A stretch of 31,043 nt of DNA from an uncultured Acetatifactor sp. (lineage in GTDB: Bacteria > Bacillota > Clostridia > Lachnospirales > Lachnospiraceae): NCBI GenBank assembly GCA_910577665.1, contig CAJTOJ010000036.1, positions 1 to 31,043 of the forward strand. The letters run 5' to 3'. The number at the start of each line of letters is the position of its first letter. Within the stretch, counting starts at the first letter, position 1. Positions 15,023 to 23,496 of the stretch are shown one piece after another. A program made the position numbers and the translations under genes. The notes under the pieces are model-generated. The model did not search any database and was not told where the DNA came from. It was given only the letters and a program-made list of their open reading frames with translations.

Positions 15023-15839
15023 TCTGGAGAAAAAATTCCAGGATACAGAAGTCCTGAAGGGTATCAGTGTGACCATCGAAAAGGGAGATATCGTGGTGGT
15101 GATCGGTCCCTCCGGTTCCGGAAAGAGTACTTTCCTGCGCTGTCTGAATTGTATGGAAGACCCCACGGGAGGACAGATCATCTTCAATGGTGTGGATATA
15201 GCGGATATGAAGGTGGATATCAATGTCCACAGGCGGCGCATGGGAATGGTGTTCCAGCATTTCAATCTGTTCCACAATAAGACCGTGATCCAGAATATCA
15301 TGCTGGCACCGGTGCTGGTACAGTGCCAGGATCTGTCCAGGGCAAAGCGCCGGAACGTATGGCTGCGTGTCACCAACCTGTTTAGGAAGGGGCCAGCCAG
15401 AAGGGAGCCGGTATCCATAGATACCACAAAGGCGAAGATCAAGGCAGATGCCCGTGAGAACGCCCTTTCCCTGCTTCGGCGCATCGGTCTGGAGGACAAG
15501 GCGGATGTATACCCTTCCACGCTCTCCGGAGGACAGAAGCAGCGGGTGGCCATCATCCGTTCCCTGGCCATGAATCCGGATGTGATCCTTTTTGACGAGC
15601 CAACCAGTGCCCTGGACCCGGAGATGGTGGGGGAGGTGCTGGATCTGATGAAGGCCCTGGCGAAAGAGGGAATGACCATGATCATTGTGACCCATGAGAT
15701 GGGCTTTGCAAAGGAAGTGGCTAACAGGGTTATCTTTATAGATGACGGGAAGATACTGGAGAGCGCACCTCCTGCGGAATTCTTCGGGGCGCCCAGGAAT
15801 CCACGCCTTAAGGAATTCCTGTCCAAGGTATTGGCATGA
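15006..15839 (+). CDS. Polar amino-acid ABC transporter ATPase with a basic insert
   Basis: A 277-residue nucleotide-binding subunit of the GlnQ/HisP type. Walker A is GPSGSGKST (34-42), the Q-loop is in MVFQHFNLF, the signature LSGGQKQR is at 173-180, Walker B is VILFDEP with D197 and E198, and the switch histidine is in IVTHEMGF. About 36 extra residues lie between LAPVLV and the helix ALSLLRRIGL (about 107-145). They are rich in Lys/Arg (SRAKRRNVWLRVTNLFRKG) and account for the length beyond the usual 240. I chose GTG 15006, which overlaps the permease by 17 bases, because the homology begins there and AAAGGAG lies 11 bases upstream. The frame is open further upstream, but only inside the permease gene. 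Confidence 0.9.
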   Translation: MIDVINLEKKFQDTEVLKGISVTIEKGDIVVVIGPSGSGKSTFLRCLNCMEDPTGGQIIFNGVDIADMKVDINVHRRRMGMVFQHFNLFHNKTVIQNIMLAPVLVQCQDLSRAKRRNVWLRVTNLFRKGPARREPVSIDTTKAKIKADARENALSLLRRIGLEDKADVYPSTLSGGQKQRVAIIRSLAMNPDVILFDEPTSALDPEMVGEVLDLMKALAKEGMTMIIVTHEMGFAKEVANRVIFIDDGKILESAPPAEFFGAPRNPRLKEFLSKVLA

Positions 15840-15936
15840 CTTTGCCCAGGCTGGAAAACCGGCAGGATGCTACAGGAAAGCAGGCAGGATAAAAGCCAGG
15901 TTTTGTGATGTGCCGTCTCTGGAAGGAAAGGTGGAA

Positions 15937-16785
15937 ATGAAGAACCCGTTAATCCGGTTGAGAGATATATCAAAGTACCTAAGTGATTCGGAACGCCTTG
16001 TGGCAGAGTATCTGCTGGGGGAACCAGATGCCGTCATGAATCATAATATCCGGGAACTGGCAGATAAATTATACGTGTCACCATCCACCATTGTCCGGTT
16101 CTGCAAGCAACTGGGCTTTAGCGGCTACCGGGAATTCCGCCAGGCAGTGATCTATGAACTGGCCATGTACGACAAGAGCCGCAGGCAGGAAAACAGCGAT
16201 ATTGCCCGGGATGATACCATAGAACGCATAGCGGAAAAGATTACCAATAAGAATATCCTGTCCCTGCAGGAGACGGGAAATCTGATTGATACAGGAATCC
16301 TGAAAAAGTGTGTGGAACTGCTCTTATCTGCACGCAATGTACTGCTGTTCGGGATCGGGGCATCCCAGTGCGTGGCAAAGGATGCTTATCTGAAATTTTT
16401 GCGGCTGAACAAACCGTGTTTTACCCATGAGGACTGGCACGCCCAGCTCTTGATGGCCAAGAATGCCACAAAGAAAGATGTGGGGATTATCATTTCCTAC
16501 TCCGGGGAGACGGCGGAGATGGTGGAGTGTATGCGGGAGCTTGCCAACAACCAGACGCCTACCATAGCTGTGACCAGGTTTGCGCCATCTACGATTGCAT
16601 CCAATGTCACTTATATTCTGTATGTTTCCGCTGAAGAGTCTGTGTTTCGGAGCGGAGCCATTTCTTCCCGTATTGCCCAGCTGAATGTCATTGATATTCT
16701 CTATACGGCTTATGCTTCCCTCAATTATGATGAAAGTATGAAGTATCTCCAGAAAACACATATTGAGAAACGGGACAGACGCTGA
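15937..16785 (+). CDS. RpiR/MurR-type transcriptional regulator
   Basis: A 282-residue cytoplasmic regulator with an N-terminal HTH_6 DNA-binding domain (about 1-77, IRELADKLYVSPSTIVRFCK) and a C-terminal SIS sugar-phosphate-binding domain (about 120-260, NVLLFGIGASQCVAKDAY and ISYSGETAEMVE). SIS domains of this family sense phosphosugars, and MurR proteins respond to MurNAc-6-phosphate. Its place between the amino-acid importer and the muropeptide locus makes it the likely regulator of the latter, of the former, or of both. ATG 15937 is chosen over the longer frame because GGAAGGAAAGGTGG lies directly upstream and the HTH homology starts here. It is followed by a strong terminator, so it closes the ABC operon. 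Confidence 0.9.
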   Translation: MKNPLIRLRDISKYLSDSERLVAEYLLGEPDAVMNHNIRELADKLYVSPSTIVRFCKQLGFSGYREFRQAVIYELAMYDKSRRQENSDIARDDTIERIAEKITNKNILSLQETGNLIDTGILKKCVELLLSARNVLLFGIGASQCVAKDAYLKFLRLNKPCFTHEDWHAQLLMAKNATKKDVGIIISYSGETAEMVECMRELANNQTPTIAVTRFAPSTIASNVTYILYVSAEESVFRSGAISSRIAQLNVIDILYTAYASLNYDESMKYLQKTHIEKRDRR

Positions 16786-16823
16786 GGTAAAGGATGTATA
16801 TACAATAAAAATGTGCTTTTATG

Positions 16824-16850
16824 AAAAGAGGGACAAGGCCCTCTTTTTTT
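16824..16850 (+). terminator. Rho-independent terminator after the RpiR gene
   Basis: AAAAGAGGG / CCCTCTTTT with a 6-nt loop is followed by more T residues, for seven or more T in total. It separates the ABC/RpiR unit from the muropeptide locus. Confidence 0.93.
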
Positions 16851-16857
16851 GTGGGCC

Positions 16858-16960
16858 GATTCCCGCGGGCAATGAGCCAGACGGATGGGCCGGCATCCAT
16901 TTGGCGCCTGCCGCCAGGGGTGCGTAGCGCCGGTGACGCATGATCAGCACCCACCGAAGC
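16858..16960. repeat. Dispersed intergenic repeat, copy 2 (pair with 811-912)
   Basis: It begins GATTCCCGCGGGCAATG and ends CACCGAAGC, and aligns with 811-912 over its whole length at about 80% identity by eye. It begins 8 bases after a terminator T-run, as copy 1 also follows a terminator. Confidence 0.75.
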
Positions 16961-16977
16961 GGAGCGAAGACCACATA

Positions 16978-17044
16978 CCCCGCTGCCTGTAGCGCTACAA
17001 GTCTGCCGCCCGCGTGCTTTAGCACGCTTTGCTTCGCAGCGGGG
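16978..17044 (+). repeat. Three-way-junction inverted-repeat structure upstream of nagZ
   Basis: CCCCGCTGC (16978-16986) pairs with GCAGCGGGG (17036-17044). Two hairpins are enclosed: the palindrome TGTAGCGCTACA (16988-16999) and GCGTGC / GCACGC (17012-17027). It is not a tRNA, since there is no anticodon arm, T-loop or CCA context. It follows repeat copy 2 directly and may be part of the same element. The rest of the 16786-17203 gap holds the terminator, a palindrome and the promoter. Confidence 0.55.
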
Positions 17045-17082
17045 TTGTTGATTTTTGACGGTATGCCACTGACAGGAGGGTT

Positions 17083-17097
17083 TTTCAACAATTGAAA
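17083..17097. promoter_or_regulatory. Palindrome TTTCAA-CAA-TTGAAA, candidate RpiR operator
   Basis: A perfect 6-3-6 inverted repeat lies 27 bases upstream of the predicted -35 of the nagZ operon. A second, shorter repeat (TTCCA / TGGAA, 17104-17120) lies between. Symmetric sites of this size suit a dimeric regulator such as the RpiR protein encoded upstream. The assignment is inference. Confidence 0.35.
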
Positions 17098-17123
17098 CAA
17101 AGTTCCAAAAAAGAGTGGAAATA

Positions 17124-17152
17124 TTGAAAAAATGTGTTTGACATTGTAAGAT
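17124..17152 (+). promoter_or_regulatory. Predicted promoter of the nagZ-murQ muropeptide operon
   Basis: TTGAAA (17124-17129) and TAAGAT (17147-17152) are 17 bases apart, about 50 bases before the nagZ start. An alternative -35, TTGACA at 17138, lacks a matching -10. Confidence 0.45.
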
Positions 17153-17203
17153 AAAGGCAGGAAAAGAAACAGGAGAAAGAGAATACCAGAGAGGGAGGGG
17201 AGT

Positions 17204-18805
17204 ATGGGACAGCAGGGAAAAGGACAACTGGCGCGGGCACTGACGCTTCGGGAACAGCTGGGACAGCGCATAGCGGTAGGGTTTCCGGGCACAGAACTGA
17301 CGGAAGAATTTCTTGACTTTCTGGCAGAGTTCAAAATTGGAAATCTGATATTATTCAAACGGAACATTGAAAGTACCAGGCAGATACAAAGACTTGCCGG
17401 GCAACTACAGAAGATTGTGTCTGACAATACCGGATATCCGGCATTTTTGATGATTGACCAGGAGGGAGGTCCCATTGTCAGACTGCCTGAAGAGGCGGTG
17501 AATGCGCCGGGAGCCATGGCCATAGCTGCCACCGGCAATCCCGGGAACGCTTATCTGGCTGGACAACTGACGGGAAAGCAGCTGGCGGAAGTGGGGATCA
17601 ATTTTGATCTTGCACCGGTGCTGGATATCAACTGCAATCCGGACAATCCGGTGATCGGGGTCAGAAGCTATGGCGATACACCAGAACAGACAGCGGAATA
17701 CGGACTGGCTATGATGCAGGGATTGTTATCCCAGAAAGTGATTCCCTGTGTCAAACATTTTCCCGGGCATGGGGATACCAGGGAGGATTCCCATCTCAGC
17801 CTTCCTGTGGTAGATAAGACCAGGGAGGAGCTGTGGCAGATGGAGCTGGTTCCGTTTGTGCAGGCAGTGAAAGCAGGCGTGCCGGCTATCATGACATCCC
17901 ATGTGGTTTATCCGGCCCTGGAGCCTGGGCGGATTCCTGCTACCATGTCCAGGGCTGTCATCACCGGTCTGCTGAGAGAGGAGATGGGGTATCAGGGAAT
18001 GGTGGTAAGCGACTCCATGGAGATGGCTGCCATACATAAATATTACGGGACTTCGGAGGGGGTATTGTCCGCTTTCTGCGCCGGCGTAGACATTGTCTTG
18101 ATTTCTCACTCCATGGAGCAGGCAAGAGAGGCGATCCTGATGGCAGAGAAGGCTGTGGCCAGTGGTGCTTTACAGAGGGAAGCTGTGGAGGAAGCGGTGG
18201 ACCGCATCTTGTCCTGGAAGGTGGGGCTGGCAGGGCCGGAAGCCGGTACAAAGGTGGAGGCCGCAGACCGGGAACTGGAGGCAAAGCTGTTGAGACAGAC
18301 CTTTGCAGTGACCCATCTTCCCAAAGAGGGGCTTCCGCAGCTGGGGGAAAAGCCGTTTTTCACAGGCTGTTATGCCTATCAGTCCTCCCTGGTATCCAAT
18401 GAGGACGATAAGAAAGTGTGCTTCCCGGAATGGCTGGCACATGTTTTTGGGGGAGATGCATGTGTGTTTTCCCCGGATCCCACCGAAGAGGAAATCGACC
18501 AGATCCTGGAGCGGGCAGCAAAAGGCAGCTGCATTGTGACGGGAACCTATAACGGGCACCTTCGCCAGGGCCAGCGGCGGCTTCTGCGCAGGCTCTCACA
18601 ATTGGGAATTCCCATGGTGGCATTTGCATTGCGGAACCCATACGAACTTCTGGAACTTCCTGAGACTGTGGCTGCAATCGCGGTGTGGGAATATTCCCAT
18701 AGAAGCCTGGAGGGAATCCGCAGTATACTGGAAGGACATTGGCTGCCAGAAGGAAAACTTCCGGTTACGATTATGCCGGGGCCGGAATCTGATGAATCAA
18801 CATAG
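17204..18805 (+). CDS. nagZ: Beta-N-acetylglucosaminidase NagZ, GH3
   Basis: A 533-residue GH3 enzyme that should remove GlcNAc from GlcNAc-MurNAc muropeptides or chitobiose. It has no signal peptide, so it acts in the cytoplasm on imported fragments, unlike the secreted NagZ of Bacillus. The TIM barrel spans about 15-350. The NagZ-specific acid/base dyad is D195-H197 in KHFPGHGDTREDSHLSLP, and the nucleophile is D270 in VVSDSMEM. A roughly 180-residue C-terminal domain follows (alpha/beta, ending GKLPVTIMPG), as in two-domain Firmicute enzymes. The ATG is preceded by GGGAGGGGAGT. It is the first gene of the muropeptide locus, with murQ next. Confidence 0.93.
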   Translation: MGQQGKGQLARALTLREQLGQRIAVGFPGTELTEEFLDFLAEFKIGNLILFKRNIESTRQIQRLAGQLQKIVSDNTGYPAFLMIDQEGGPIVRLPEEAVNAPGAMAIAATGNPGNAYLAGQLTGKQLAEVGINFDLAPVLDINCNPDNPVIGVRSYGDTPEQTAEYGLAMMQGLLSQKVIPCVKHFPGHGDTREDSHLSLPVVDKTREELWQMELVPFVQAVKAGVPAIMTSHVVYPALEPGRIPATMSRAVITGLLREEMGYQGMVVSDSMEMAAIHKYYGTSEGVLSAFCAGVDIVLISHSMEQAREAILMAEKAVASGALQREAVEEAVDRILSWKVGLAGPEAGTKVEAADRELEAKLLRQTFAVTHLPKEGLPQLGEKPFFTGCYAYQSSLVSNEDDKKVCFPEWLAHVFGGDACVFSPDPTEEEIDQILERAAKGSCIVTGTYNGHLRQGQRRLLRRLSQLGIPMVAFALRNPYELLELPETVAAIAVWEYSHRSLEGIRSILEGHWLPEGKLPVTIMPGPESDEST

Positions 18806-18819
18806 AGAGGATGAAGAAA

Positions 18820-19740
18820 TTGATTGATTATAAGAATCTGGAAACAGAAAAAACCAATCCTAGTACGAGAGATGTAGATTCCTGTAGCACCATGGAAATG
18901 CTTCAACTGATCAACCAGGAAGACGCAAAGGTGGCGGAGGCTGTAAAAAAGGCAATTCCACAGATCGCCCAGGCGGTAGATGCCGCATATGAAGCATTGA
19001 TGCAGGATGGTCATATGATTTACCTGGGAGCGGGGACATCCGGCCGGCTTGGCGTGCTGGACGCCTCAGAGTGTGTGCCCACCTATGGGGTGGAGCCGGA
19101 TCTGATACAGGGATTTATCGCAGGCGGTGACAGGGCATTGCGTACAGCGGTGGAAGGGTGCGAGGATGACCGGAAGCTGGGAGAGGAAATGATCATAGAA
19201 AAAGGGATCACCTGGAAAGATATTGTGGTGGGGATCAGTGCCAGCGGAACGGCGCCTTTTGTGGACGCAGCCCTTGCCAAAGCCGGGGAAATCGGGGCCG
19301 TGACGGTGGCGATTGTCAACAACCCGGACAGCGGACTGAAGAAGAGGGCAGACATCTGCATAGAAGCCGTGACAGGGCCGGAGGTAGTCAGCGGCTCCAC
19401 CAGGATGAAGGCAGGTACGGCGCAGAAGATGATTTTGAATATGCTCTCCACCGGAGTGATGATCAAGATGGGCAGGGTCTATAAAAACTGGATGGTTGAC
19501 CTGAAGGCTTCCAACATAAAACTGGAGAACCGGGCCAGAAGGATTTTCTGTGATGTGACAGGCAGGGACAGCCAGGAGGCGGAAAGGTATCTGGAGGCTG
19601 CGGGGATGGACACTAAGCTGGCGATTATGATGTGCCTGTCCGGACTGGAAAAGGACAGGGCAGAGGAAGGATTAAGACGTTGTAACGGATTCTTAAAACA
19701 GGCACTGGATGAAGCAAGACAGACAGCTGGGATGAGATAG
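18820..19740 (+). CDS. murQ: N-acetylmuramic acid 6-phosphate etherase
   Basis: Cleaves the D-lactyl ether of MurNAc-6-phosphate to give GlcNAc-6-phosphate and D-lactate, the committed step of muramic acid catabolism. The SIS-fold protein matches MurQ end to end: MIYLGAGTSGRLGVLDASEC, FIAGGDRALRTAVEG, GISASGTAPFV, and VSGSTRMKAGTAQK. Catalytic Glu candidates by alignment with E. coli are E84 (DASEC) and E115 (EGCED). I chose TTG 18820 because GAGAGG (18805-18810) is 9 bases upstream, whereas ATG 18811 in the same frame directly abuts that site. The ATG start would add three residues (MKK). The gene is 14 bases after nagZ. Confidence 0.95.
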   Translation: MIDYKNLETEKTNPSTRDVDSCSTMEMLQLINQEDAKVAEAVKKAIPQIAQAVDAAYEALMQDGHMIYLGAGTSGRLGVLDASECVPTYGVEPDLIQGFIAGGDRALRTAVEGCEDDRKLGEEMIIEKGITWKDIVVGISASGTAPFVDAALAKAGEIGAVTVAIVNNPDSGLKKRADICIEAVTGPEVVSGSTRMKAGTAQKMILNMLSTGVMIKMGRVYKNWMVDLKASNIKLENRARRIFCDVTGRDSQEAERYLEAAGMDTKLAIMMCLSGLEKDRAEEGLRRCNGFLKQALDEARQTAGMR

Positions 19741-19828
19741 CATTTTTTTCTAAACCGGCAATAAAGGGATATGGAATGCTTTGGGGATTTTGGGATGAGA
19801 AACCTATACTGGATAAAAGGAGGCATGG

Positions 19829-20773
19829 ATGAAGAAAGCAAAAGCATACCGGGAAAAAAGAAGTTTTCGTAAGCTGAAAAAAGATATCTGGAGAGCGCGG
19901 CATATCTACTTGATGATATTGCCGGTGGTGATCTGGTTTCTCCTGTTTGCATACTGGCCAATGTACTGGCTGCGTATCTCTTTTTATGATTTCAGTCTGT
20001 ATAAAGGGTTTGAGGGGAGCACCTTTGTAGGATTTGAGAATTTTATAGAATTATTTACCAGAAGAAATTTCCTGAAGCTGATATGGAACGCACTGGCGCT
20101 GAACCTGTACTCTCTGCTGGTGGGGTTCCCGGCCCCCATTATTTTTGCCCTGCTCTTAAATGAAATGCGGTTTGCAAAGGCGAAGAAGGTGGTGCAGACT
20201 GTCAGCTTCCTGCCCCATTTTATATCCATGGTGGCATTGGTCACCATCGTGAAAGAGTTCTTATCACCTACCCTGGGACTGTCAGCAGACATTCTGAATT
20301 TCTTTGGGAAGGAACCGGTGTATTTTCTGGGAAATGCAAAATATTTCCGTTCCATTATGGTCTTCTCGGGCATCTGGCAGGAACTGGGATATAGTGCCAT
20401 CGTTTATCTGTCCGCCTTGACGGCCCTGGACATGGATCTGTACGAAGCGGCTATGGTGGACGGTGCTAACCGCTGGAAGAGGCTGTGGCATATTACAATG
20501 CCGGGGATCCTGCCAACGGTCATGGTGATGCTGATCCTGCGGATCGGATCCCTGATCAGCACCGGGTACGAGAAGATATACCTGCTACAGAATTCCATCA
20601 ATCTGGGTGTGTCTGAGGTCATATCCACTTACGTGTATAAACAGGGGCTTCTGAAGATGGACTACAGTACAGGTACCACAGCAGGACTATTCAACAGCGT
20701 TGTAGCGTTTATTCTGGTGTTTGCTGCCAACAGGCTCAGCAAGCTGTACTCAGAATCCGCCGGAATCTGGTAA
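19829..20773 (+). CDS. Carbohydrate ABC transporter permease (LplB/YteP type)
   Basis: A 314-residue inner-membrane permease with a basic cytoplasmic N-terminus and about six membrane segments, the first at residues 26-50 (IYLMILPVVIWFLLF). The coupling EAA loop is EAAMVDGANRWKRLWHITMP from about 206. The family usually serves oligosaccharide or polysaccharide fragments. AAGGAGG precedes the ATG. No ATPase gene lies in this locus, so the importer probably uses a shared ATPase of the MsmK type encoded elsewhere. Its position between murQ and namZ suggests it imports MurNAc, GlcNAc-MurNAc or anhydro-muropeptides instead of plant sugars. Confidence 0.92.
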   Translation: MKKAKAYREKRSFRKLKKDIWRARHIYLMILPVVIWFLLFAYWPMYWLRISFYDFSLYKGFEGSTFVGFENFIELFTRRNFLKLIWNALALNLYSLLVGFPAPIIFALLLNEMRFAKAKKVVQTVSFLPHFISMVALVTIVKEFLSPTLGLSADILNFFGKEPVYFLGNAKYFRSIMVFSGIWQELGYSAIVYLSALTALDMDLYEAAMVDGANRWKRLWHITMPGILPTVMVMLILRIGSLISTGYEKIYLLQNSINLGVSEVISTYVYKQGLLKMDYSTGTTAGLFNSVVAFILVFAANRLSKLYSESAGIW

Positions 20774-20787
20774 GAAGGAGGGGTAAT

Positions 20788-21669
20788 ATGTTTCATAATA
20801 AGATGACGAAGATGGATTATGTAGTGGAAGCCTTTCTATGGTTGTTTGGCGCCTGCATCTGTATTGTGATCCTGTATCCCATTCTCCATATGTTTGCCAT
20901 ATCGCTAAGTGCCCATGGTCCTGTGGTGCGCAGGGAGGTGAATCTTTTTCCCAGACAGTTTACCCTGGAGGCGTATCAGGTCGTATTCTCCAATACCAAG
21001 ATATTAAGAAGTTTCTTGAATTCCATTTATGTGACAGGCGTGACCTGCGTATTAAGTGTGACGGCAGTGTTTTTTGCAGCGTACCCCCTGGCCTGCTGCA
21101 AATTCCCGGGAAAGAAAATTTACAATATGTTCGTCTTGATTCCCATGTGGTTTGGTGGCGGCATTGTTCCTGCCTATCTTTGCATACAGAAGCTGGGACT
21201 GGTCAATACGTATTGGGCATTGATCTTAGGAGGGCTGATTTCTTCTTACAATGTGCTGATTACCACCAGCTTCCTGCGGGGAATACCTGTGGAACTGACA
21301 GAGTCGGCACGTATTGACGGGGCAGGGGAGTTCCGCATCATGCTGCAGATCATAGGTCCTATGTCCAAGGCAGTGCTGGCCACTGTAGCAATCTGGGTGA
21401 TTGCCGCTACCTGGAACGCATACCTGGGTCCCATGATTTATCTCACAGATTCCACAAAGTACACGCTGCAGCAGGTGCTGCGTGCGATTGTCCTGGAGGC
21501 TGAAATGTCGGCATATGACATATCGGTTACAGGGCGTGACTCATCCAATATGGCAGACCAGATCCGCTATGCAGTGCTGATCGTGTCCATGGTTCCCATG
21601 ACCATAGTCTATCCCTTTGCACAGAAGTATTTTGTCAAGGGCGTAACACTGGGAGCTGTCAAGGGATAA
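20788..21669 (+). CDS. Carbohydrate ABC transporter permease (LplC/YtcP type)
   Basis: The 293-residue partner of the preceding permease, starting 14 bases after it with AGAAGGAGGGG upstream. The first membrane segment is at about 14-40 (LFGACICIVILYPILHMFAIS). The CUT1-like loop FNSIYVTG-type region (FLNSIYVTGVTCVLS) and the EAA motif ELTESARIDGAGEFRIMLQI (about 169-188) are intact. The C-terminus FAQKYFVKGVTLGAVKG is typical of this branch. The two permeases form a heterodimeric channel. Confidence 0.92.
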   Translation: MFHNKMTKMDYVVEAFLWLFGACICIVILYPILHMFAISLSAHGPVVRREVNLFPRQFTLEAYQVVFSNTKILRSFLNSIYVTGVTCVLSVTAVFFAAYPLACCKFPGKKIYNMFVLIPMWFGGGIVPAYLCIQKLGLVNTYWALILGGLISSYNVLITTSFLRGIPVELTESARIDGAGEFRIMLQIIGPMSKAVLATVAIWVIAATWNAYLGPMIYLTDSTKYTLQQVLRAIVLEAEMSAYDISVTGRDSSNMADQIRYAVLIVSMVPMTIVYPFAQKYFVKGVTLGAVKG

Positions 21670-21784
21670 TACCCAGCCATGGATAATACTTAGGCATTCT
21701 GACTTCCTGGAATGGTTGTTTCAAGTTATAAGTAACCAGAAAGAAATATTAAAGAATATACATCAAACAAGGAGGAAGAAGTAG

Positions 21785-23404
21785 ATGAAAAAAGCAACAA
21801 AAAGACTTGCAGCCCTTATGATGGTATTATGCATGTCGGCATCCATGGCTGGCTGTGGCCAGGACCAGGGTGGGGGAAATGCAGACAGCAAAGCCGGCAC
21901 AGGCACAGAGGGAAGTGAAAGCGCCGGCGGAAGTGAGAATACCAGCGGAAGCGGGGATACAGGGAGTGAGAAGGAATTTGAGTACTTTGGAATGCTCTGG
22001 GATCCCTACCAGCAGGATACGCCCATTTATGAGGCCCTGCAGGAGGCCACCGGCATCAAGGTGAACTTCACCTGGAGTACCCAGGATGCTTATTCCACCC
22101 TTCTGGCGGCCAGGATGGCAGATAAGGATCTGCCGGATGTGATCGGCTACGGTGTGGAGAGCAGTATGCTCCAGGGCATGATCGATGAGGGGCTGATCAT
22201 TCCCCTGACGGATCTTCTGGAGGAGAAAATGCCCAACTATATGCGCAATATCTCTGATGAAGATTATCTGTACATGATCAATGAGAGAGACGGTGAAGTG
22301 TATGCTTTCGGTATGTTGATGGATGTGCCGGGTTCCTACAGTTATATGGTCCGCCAGGACTGGCTGGATCGTGTTAACCTGGATGTGCCTGAGACATGGG
22401 ATGAATGGGTGGAAGTCTGGACTGCTTTTAAGGAGCAGGATGCCAATGGCAATGGCGACCCCAATGACGAGATCCCTGTTGCCTGGATTTACAGTCTGAC
22501 CTACTTCCTGGAGAATATCTACGGTATAGAATCCAATGGCACTTATTCCGTGGTGGATGGGAAGTATGTGTATGATCCGGAGCATCCGCTCTATGGGGAG
22601 TGGCTGGATGCTATGCGTGACCTGTATGAAAAAGGCCTCATTTCCCAGGAATATCTGGACATTGATACCGCCATGTTAGACTCCCTGGTAGGCAGCAACC
22701 GGGTGGGAAGTTCGGTGAGTTATGCAGTGCTTTCCACTGATGGGGCCAAGAATGCACTGGAGATTGATGAGAATGCATACTTTGTCTGTACGCCTCCTAT
22801 CATCGGGCCTTATGGAGACCAGATGATCCAGAAAAGACCGAAGCTCACATTGAATACCTACATCACAAAGGCAGCAGTGGATGAGGGAAAGCTGGACACC
22901 ATCCTGGAGTTCTTTGATTTTGTCTTCAGCGATGAGGGAATAATGATTACGAATTACGGTATTGAAGGCGAGACTTATGAGGTGGTGGATGGCAAGCCAT
23001 CCCTGCTGGAGCCTTACAGCCAGAGCTTTACAACAGCCCGTGAATACGGCTTGATCCCCACTCCCATTGCTTTCTGCTTCACCCAGGATGTGTACAATCA
23101 GATTCTCTATCTGGGACAGAGCTATGAAGAGATGGATAAGTACAGCAGGGCGGCATCGGATGGACTGACCACCCTGAACGAGCCGTATTTTTACACAAGA
23201 CCTGTGAGCATCAGCACAGATGCTTCCAGCGAGTACGCTGACTTGATGGAGGATCAGAAGTCACTGCGCGATCAGTATATCATGGGTATGATATCCAAGG
23301 ACGATTACAACAAAGGCTATGAAGCTTTGAAGGAACAGGGCTTGAATGAAGTCATTGCACAGGCGGACGCAGCTTATCAGAACATCCTGTCGGCAGCCGA
23401 TTAA
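21785..23404 (+). CDS. Carbohydrate ABC transporter binding lipoprotein (LplA/YtcQ type)
   Basis: A 539-residue extracellular family-1 binding protein. The lipoprotein signal ends at C24 (SMAGC), and a Gly/Ser/Glu linker to about residue 58 tethers the domain. The mature part carries typical motifs (TWSTQDAYSTLLAARMADKDLPDV, DGEVYAFGM, and YSYMVRQDWLDRVNLDVPET in broken form). AAGGAGG lies 8 bases before ATG. It follows the two permeases after 115 bases, and a stem-loop follows it. It should set the specificity of the importer, which the context suggests is for muramyl sugars; the exact ligand is unknown. Confidence 0.9.
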   Translation: MKKATKRLAALMMVLCMSASMAGCGQDQGGGNADSKAGTGTEGSESAGGSENTSGSGDTGSEKEFEYFGMLWDPYQQDTPIYEALQEATGIKVNFTWSTQDAYSTLLAARMADKDLPDVIGYGVESSMLQGMIDEGLIIPLTDLLEEKMPNYMRNISDEDYLYMINERDGEVYAFGMLMDVPGSYSYMVRQDWLDRVNLDVPETWDEWVEVWTAFKEQDANGNGDPNDEIPVAWIYSLTYFLENIYGIESNGTYSVVDGKYVYDPEHPLYGEWLDAMRDLYEKGLISQEYLDIDTAMLDSLVGSNRVGSSVSYAVLSTDGAKNALEIDENAYFVCTPPIIGPYGDQMIQKRPKLTLNTYITKAAVDEGKLDTILEFFDFVFSDEGIMITNYGIEGETYEVVDGKPSLLEPYSQSFTTAREYGLIPTPIAFCFTQDVYNQILYLGQSYEEMDKYSRAASDGLTTLNEPYFYTRPVSISTDASSEYADLMEDQKSLRDQYIMGMISKDDYNKGYEALKEQGLNEVIAQADAAYQNILSAAD

Positions 23405-23425
23405 GAAACTCATATGCAGCCAATG

Positions 23426-23454
23426 CAGGGAGGCCGGTGATTGCGGTCTCCCTG
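23426..23454 (+). terminator. Intra-operon hairpin after the binding protein
   Basis: CAGGGAGGCC / GGTCTCCCTG (10 bp, one G-T pair) with a 9-nt loop and only a short T-containing tail. Such hairpins after binding-protein genes often stabilise the upstream mRNA or partly terminate, giving more binding protein than downstream enzymes. Confidence 0.5.
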
Positions 23455-23496
23455 TCTTGGATCATAAGATGAAACGGGCAGGGGGTATAGGGATAT

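Noticed and set aside
16978..17044. tRNA-like cloverleaf
   Set aside because: Only two internal hairpins are present, with no anticodon arm, no GTTC T-loop and no acceptor end; it does not fold as a tRNA.
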